Assembly (NCBI GenBank): GCA_964392615.1
Contig: CAYMRB010000051.1
Span: 1 to 33,237 of the forward strand
DNA length: 33,237 nt
Source of the DNA: CAYMRB01 sp964392615
GTDB taxonomy: Bacteria; Planctomycetota; UBA8108
Direction: 5' to 3'
Position numbers and translations under genes: made by a program
In this document: positions 30,698 to 33,237 of the stretch, one piece after another
Numbering within the stretch: position 1 is the stretch's first letter
Layout: each line of letters starts with the position of its first letter
The notes under the pieces: generated by a model
Databases searched by the model: none
Told to the model about the DNA's origin: nothing
What the model saw: only the letters and a program-made list of their open reading frames with translations

Positions 30698-30811
30698 TCA
30701 AGGCGACTTACGACAGATTCTCCTGGTATGGCCCCGCGCTTGCTTTTCCTCACGTCGCGTCGAGAGACGCAGGGATCGTCAACAGGACCCCAAACCAGAT
30801 CCCAACGAGAC

Positions 30812-30857
30812 AAGCCCGGCTCGAGCGCTACCACGCAGAGGCCGGGCTTTTCTTTTT
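30812..30857 (+). terminator. Rho-independent terminator
   Basis: AAGCCCGGC (30812-30820) pairs perfectly with GCCGGGCTT (30841-30849) and is followed by TTCTTTTT (30850-30857). The T-run is on the + strand, so it stops rightward transcription, though no + strand gene lies before it. Read on the minus strand it also forms a GC-rich stem followed by only a modest T content (GTCTCGTT), so it could weakly terminate the gene at 30885-33237 too. Other than this and the hairpin at 30659, the stretch 30546-30884 shows nothing I can support. Confidence 0.85.
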
Positions 30858-30884
30858 CCGGCGCGCCTCACGCCCGCGAACGCG

Positions 30885-33237
30885 TCAGTCCTCCGTCGTC
30901 GGCGCGCGGCAGACGACCCGGAACCCGACGTCGAAGACCCCCAGGAACGGCCGGTACGCGAGCCGGGACGCCGAGCGGCTGGTGCAGGGGCGCGACGACC
31001 ACGAGCCGCCGCGCACGACGCGACGCGCCTGCGGGGCGACAGCCCCCCCGTCAGCGCGCGGGTGCGGCGCCCACGCGCTGCGCGTCCACTCCGCTGCGTT
31101 GCCGTGCAGATCGCAGAGCCCCCACGCATTCGGCGCGAAGCTCCCGACCGGGGCGGTGACGCGGTGGCCGTCGTTGAAGCGCTCGTCGGCCGGGCGCCAC
31201 GGCGGCACGGCGCCGACGGGTAGCCCCCAGTCGAACAGGTCGACCTTGCGCTGCCGCGCGTCCGCGAGGTTCGCGTGCTTCGAGAAGTCATCGTCCACGC
31301 CGCCGTACGACAATGCCGTGTCGGTACCGGCACGGCACGCGTACTCCCATTGGGCTTCGGTCGGCAGATCGAACTCGCCGCCGGTCGCGTCGCTGAGCCA
31401 ACGGCAGAACTCGCGCGCGCGGTGCCACGACACGCGAACGACGGGCTGTCGCGGCGCGTTCATGCCGTAGCCGCGCTCGCGGACGCTGAACTGCAGGAAG
31501 TCGCCGTGCTCGAGCCGGCTGTCGTGGCGCGGGTCGAAGCGGCGGAACTGCTCGTTCGTGACCTCGAAGCGCCCCATCCAGAACGGCTCGGCGATGCGCA
31601 CGCGGTGCCGGGGACGCTCGTCGGAGCAGCCGTCCGCATCGCCCATGACGAACTCGCCGGCCGGCACGTACACGAGCTCCAGCTCGACGCCCGCGCCGAG
31701 GTCGATCGTCCGGTTCGGCGGCGCCGCGGCGGCGCCCTTCTGACGTCGCTTCGCCTCCGCGGCGTCGAACGGCCAACTCGCACACTCGACGGCGCGCGGC
31801 GGCGCTTCGACCCGCGGCCTGGGGATCGCGGGCGACGGCACGGGCGCCGAGGCAGGGATCGCCTCGGGATCCTCGTCGAGTCCCGCGTAGCGTGCCAGCA
31901 TGGCGCGTCGCAGATCGCGCTGGCGGTCAACCTTCGCGCCGCCGACGATCTCGCGCCACGTGCCGTGGGCTGGCGCGTGCAGATCGATCCACGTGATCAG
32001 CCGATCCCACGCTTCCGCGTCGAGGCGCACGCCGTGGTGGTCCTTGCGCAGCAACTGCACGAGCTTCGTCGTGTCCGCGTGGAACTCGCCCGGCGACAGC
32101 ATGTGCATGTCGCTCTCGATCGTCGCCGTGCGAACCCAGCTGCGCAGAGCCATGTAGGACGGCGAGAACTTCGTGCCGTTGTTGTACGACGCGGAATTCG
32201 CGCGCGGGTGAACGGACGGAGCGCGCCGCAGATCGATGAGCCGCGTGCCGTCCGCCTCGGTCTTGCCGTCGTGGCAGCCGACGCAATAGCGGTCGAGGAC
32301 CGGCTGCACCTCGCGCTTGAACGAGAAGCCGCGCGTCGGACCGTACCATGGCGTGATCTCCGCCGGCGGCCCTTCGATCGCCAGAGTCGCGTGGCTCGGC
32401 GGCGTCGTGTCCTGGCTCTCGTGGCAGCCGACGCACGCGACCCGCTCACCCGGCATCGCCGTCATCCAGCTGCGCATGAGCTGCAGCGCCTTGCCCTCCG
32501 AGTCGAGCGGCTGCATCGAAATCGGCGTGTTCGCCGGCACGCGGAACAGCGCCGAGCCGTCGCGCTCGACCGGCACCGTGCCGATGATCCGCTTGACGTC
32601 CCACGGCCCGTCGAGGCCTACGCGGTTCACCTGGCCGCCCATGCCGTGGTACGCGAAGTGGTACGTGAACAGGCGAAGCTTCTCGACCGTCCCGCGCGGC
32701 ACGCCGCGAAGCCCGTCGCCGACGTAGATATCGGCGATGTAGACCGTCGCGTCCTTGCGGCTCGGATCGACGCGATCAGGCACGATCGATGGCGCCGTCC
32801 GCTTGCGCAACGGCACGGGCTCGAGCAGAGCGAATCCGGGCTCTTCGCGCAGCAGCACGCGATTGTCGAACACGTCGACGAGGTAGAGGCCCCATCGCGA
32901 GCGCGGTGTCGGCTTGGCGGCGACGAGGAAGTACTTGTCGTTCAGCGGCCACGGGTGCAGGTACTTCGGCCAGCTGGCATCGACGAGGCGATCACGCAGG
33001 ATCGGCTCGACGGTCTTGCCGTAACCGGGAATGCGCTGCATGGCGCCTGTCGCTTCGCGGCGGCCCTTCGCGGTGTCGAACAGCACGAGCTCGCCCATCC
33101 GCCCGACGCCGTGGTGACCGGTGACGATCGCGACGAACTTCGAGCTGTGTCCGGGAACGGGCCGCGCGTAGAACATTGAGTTCGGCCAGTACGAGTTGCT
33201 GCCGTAGTACTCGACCTGCTCGGTGCCGTCGGGGTTC
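30885..33237 (-). CDS. Hydrazine-synthase-alpha-like propeller, cytochrome c and SUMF1-like fusion (N-terminus cut off)
   Basis: The frame enters from the right edge without a start codon; the first visible residues (NPDGTEQVEYYGSNSYWPNS) are internal. The N-terminal visible part resembles the beta-propeller of hydrazine synthase alpha-like proteins (MFYARPVPGHSSKFVAI, RMGELVLFD, DKYFLVAAKP, VYIADIYVGDGL). Two haem c motifs follow, CVGCH at 32435-32421 and 32285-32271, so it is exported. The C-terminal part (from about 31709) is a SUMF1/formylglycine-generating-enzyme-like domain (LVYVPAGEFVMGD, RFEVTNEQFRRF, VVRVSWHRAREFCRWLS, LPTEAQWEYACRAGT, WGLCDLHGNAAEWT, RVVRGGSWSSRPC, GFRVVCRA). The canonical Cys pair after GGSW is not seen. 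Many planctomycetes have such hydrazine-synthase-like proteins without anammox; a redox or structural role at the cell surface is as likely. Function unassigned. Confidence 0.8.
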   Translation of the reverse strand, partial: NPDGTEQVEYYGSNSYWPNSMFYARPVPGHSSKFVAIVTGHHGVGRMGELVLFDTAKGRREATGAMQRIPGYGKTVEPILRDRLVDASWPKYLHPWPLNDKYFLVAAKPTPRSRWGLYLVDVFDNRVLLREEPGFALLEPVPLRKRTAPSIVPDRVDPSRKDATVYIADIYVGDGLRGVPRGTVEKLRLFTYHFAYHGMGGQVNRVGLDGPWDVKRIIGTVPVERDGSALFRVPANTPISMQPLDSEGKALQLMRSWMTAMPGERVACVGCHESQDTTPPSHATLAIEGPPAEITPWYGPTRGFSFKREVQPVLDRYCVGCHDGKTEADGTRLIDLRRAPSVHPRANSASYNNGTKFSPSYMALRSWVRTATIESDMHMLSPGEFHADTTKLVQLLRKDHHGVRLDAEAWDRLITWIDLHAPAHGTWREIVGGAKVDRQRDLRRAMLARYAGLDEDPEAIPASAPVPSPAIPRPRVEAPPRAVECASWPFDAAEAKRRQKGAAAAPPNRTIDLGAGVELELVYVPAGEFVMGDADGCSDERPRHRVRIAEPFWMGRFEVTNEQFRRFDPRHDSRLEHGDFLQFSVRERGYGMNAPRQPVVRVSWHRAREFCRWLSDATGGEFDLPTEAQWEYACRAGTDTALSYGGVDDDFSKHANLADARQRKVDLFDWGLPVGAVPPWRPADERFNDGHRVTAPVGSFAPNAWGLCDLHGNAAEWTRSAWAPHPRADGGAVAPQARRVVRGGSWSSRPCTSRSASRLAYRPFLGVFDVGFRVVCRAPTTED

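Noticed and set aside
30885..33237. Anammox metabolism from the hydrazine-synthase-like protein.
   Set aside because: No hydrazine synthase beta/gamma, hydrazine dehydrogenase or other anammox gene is visible, and similar domain proteins occur widely in Planctomycetota that are not known to be anammox bacteria.

Overview
The window is GC-rich and reads like a scaffold from a Planctomycetota-type bacterium. It carries many long secreted proteins, a dockerin-like protein with DxDNDxDG metal-binding repeats, a large protein resembling the hydrazine synthase alpha subunit with CxxCH haem motifs, formylglycine-generating-enzyme-like (SUMF1) domains at protein C-termini, an XylR-type regulator and a TonB2/TtpC-type energy system. 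This is inference from protein style; no rRNA or intact tRNA is present. Two 10-N gaps (13044-13053 and 13631-13640), one flanked by an implausible G/C homopolymer, show that it is a draft metagenome-like assembly.

Layout. 1-271: start of an FG-GAP/VCBS repeat protein running off the left edge. 613-2516 (+): a secreted EF-hand protein whose stop overlaps the start of apbE, an FAD:protein FMN transferase. 2546-3844 (-): a decayed or chimeric gene joining a lipoprotein-like signal region, an in-frame TAG, a YdjY-like domain and a few WD40 repeats. 3971-9404 (-): a complete rnfCDGEAB operon, with a short RseC-like membrane protein just upstream (9462-9737). ApbE is the enzyme that attaches FMN to RnfD and RnfG, so apbE and the operon form one functional unit even though they lie on opposite strands.

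9812-14349: a Tat-exported metallophosphoesterase (-), diverging from a secreted GH16 glucanase (+) that overlaps an ABC exporter gene broken by the two gaps. A three-repeat, probably beta-trefoil, protein follows. 14350-14522 is a short intergenic stretch with a tRNA-like D-arm fragment and hairpins.

14523-20249: a 1434-residue GH116 glycosidase with an inserted jelly-roll-like module and a C-terminal beta-helix (-). It diverges from an XylR-type LacI-sensor/AraC-HTH regulator (+), and the 243-bp gap between them holds four copies of an ATTTGCG/AATTGCG-type motif. This is a self-contained sugar-responsive locus. 20412-24652 (-): a glucuronoyl-esterase-like hydrolase fused to a SUMF1-like domain, then a protein built as cohesin-like domain, eight metal-binding repeats, second cohesin-like domain and dockerin-like domain.

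24774-30545 (-): a TonB2-type operon reading TonB-dependent receptor (a frameshifted C-terminal remnant only), coiled-coil DUF3450-like protein, TtpC-like ExbB with a long periplasmic arm, ExbB, ExbD, TonB and a TPR protein. The start and stop codons of several neighbours overlap. 30546-30884 has no gene but holds a strong two-part hairpin and a clear Rho-independent terminator on the + strand, which may delimit an unrecognised RNA. 30885-33237 (-): the hydrazine-synthase-alpha-like propeller, two-haem cytochrome and SUMF1-like fusion, cut by the right edge.

The general theme is ion-driven electron transfer (Rnf), TonB-powered uptake across the outer membrane and extracellular polysaccharide breakdown. 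The least explained parts are the SUMF1-like C-terminal domains on unrelated secreted enzymes, the GH116/beta-helix megaprotein with its repeat-containing control region, the decayed YdjY/WD40 locus, and the hairpin/terminator region at 30.65-30.86 kb.
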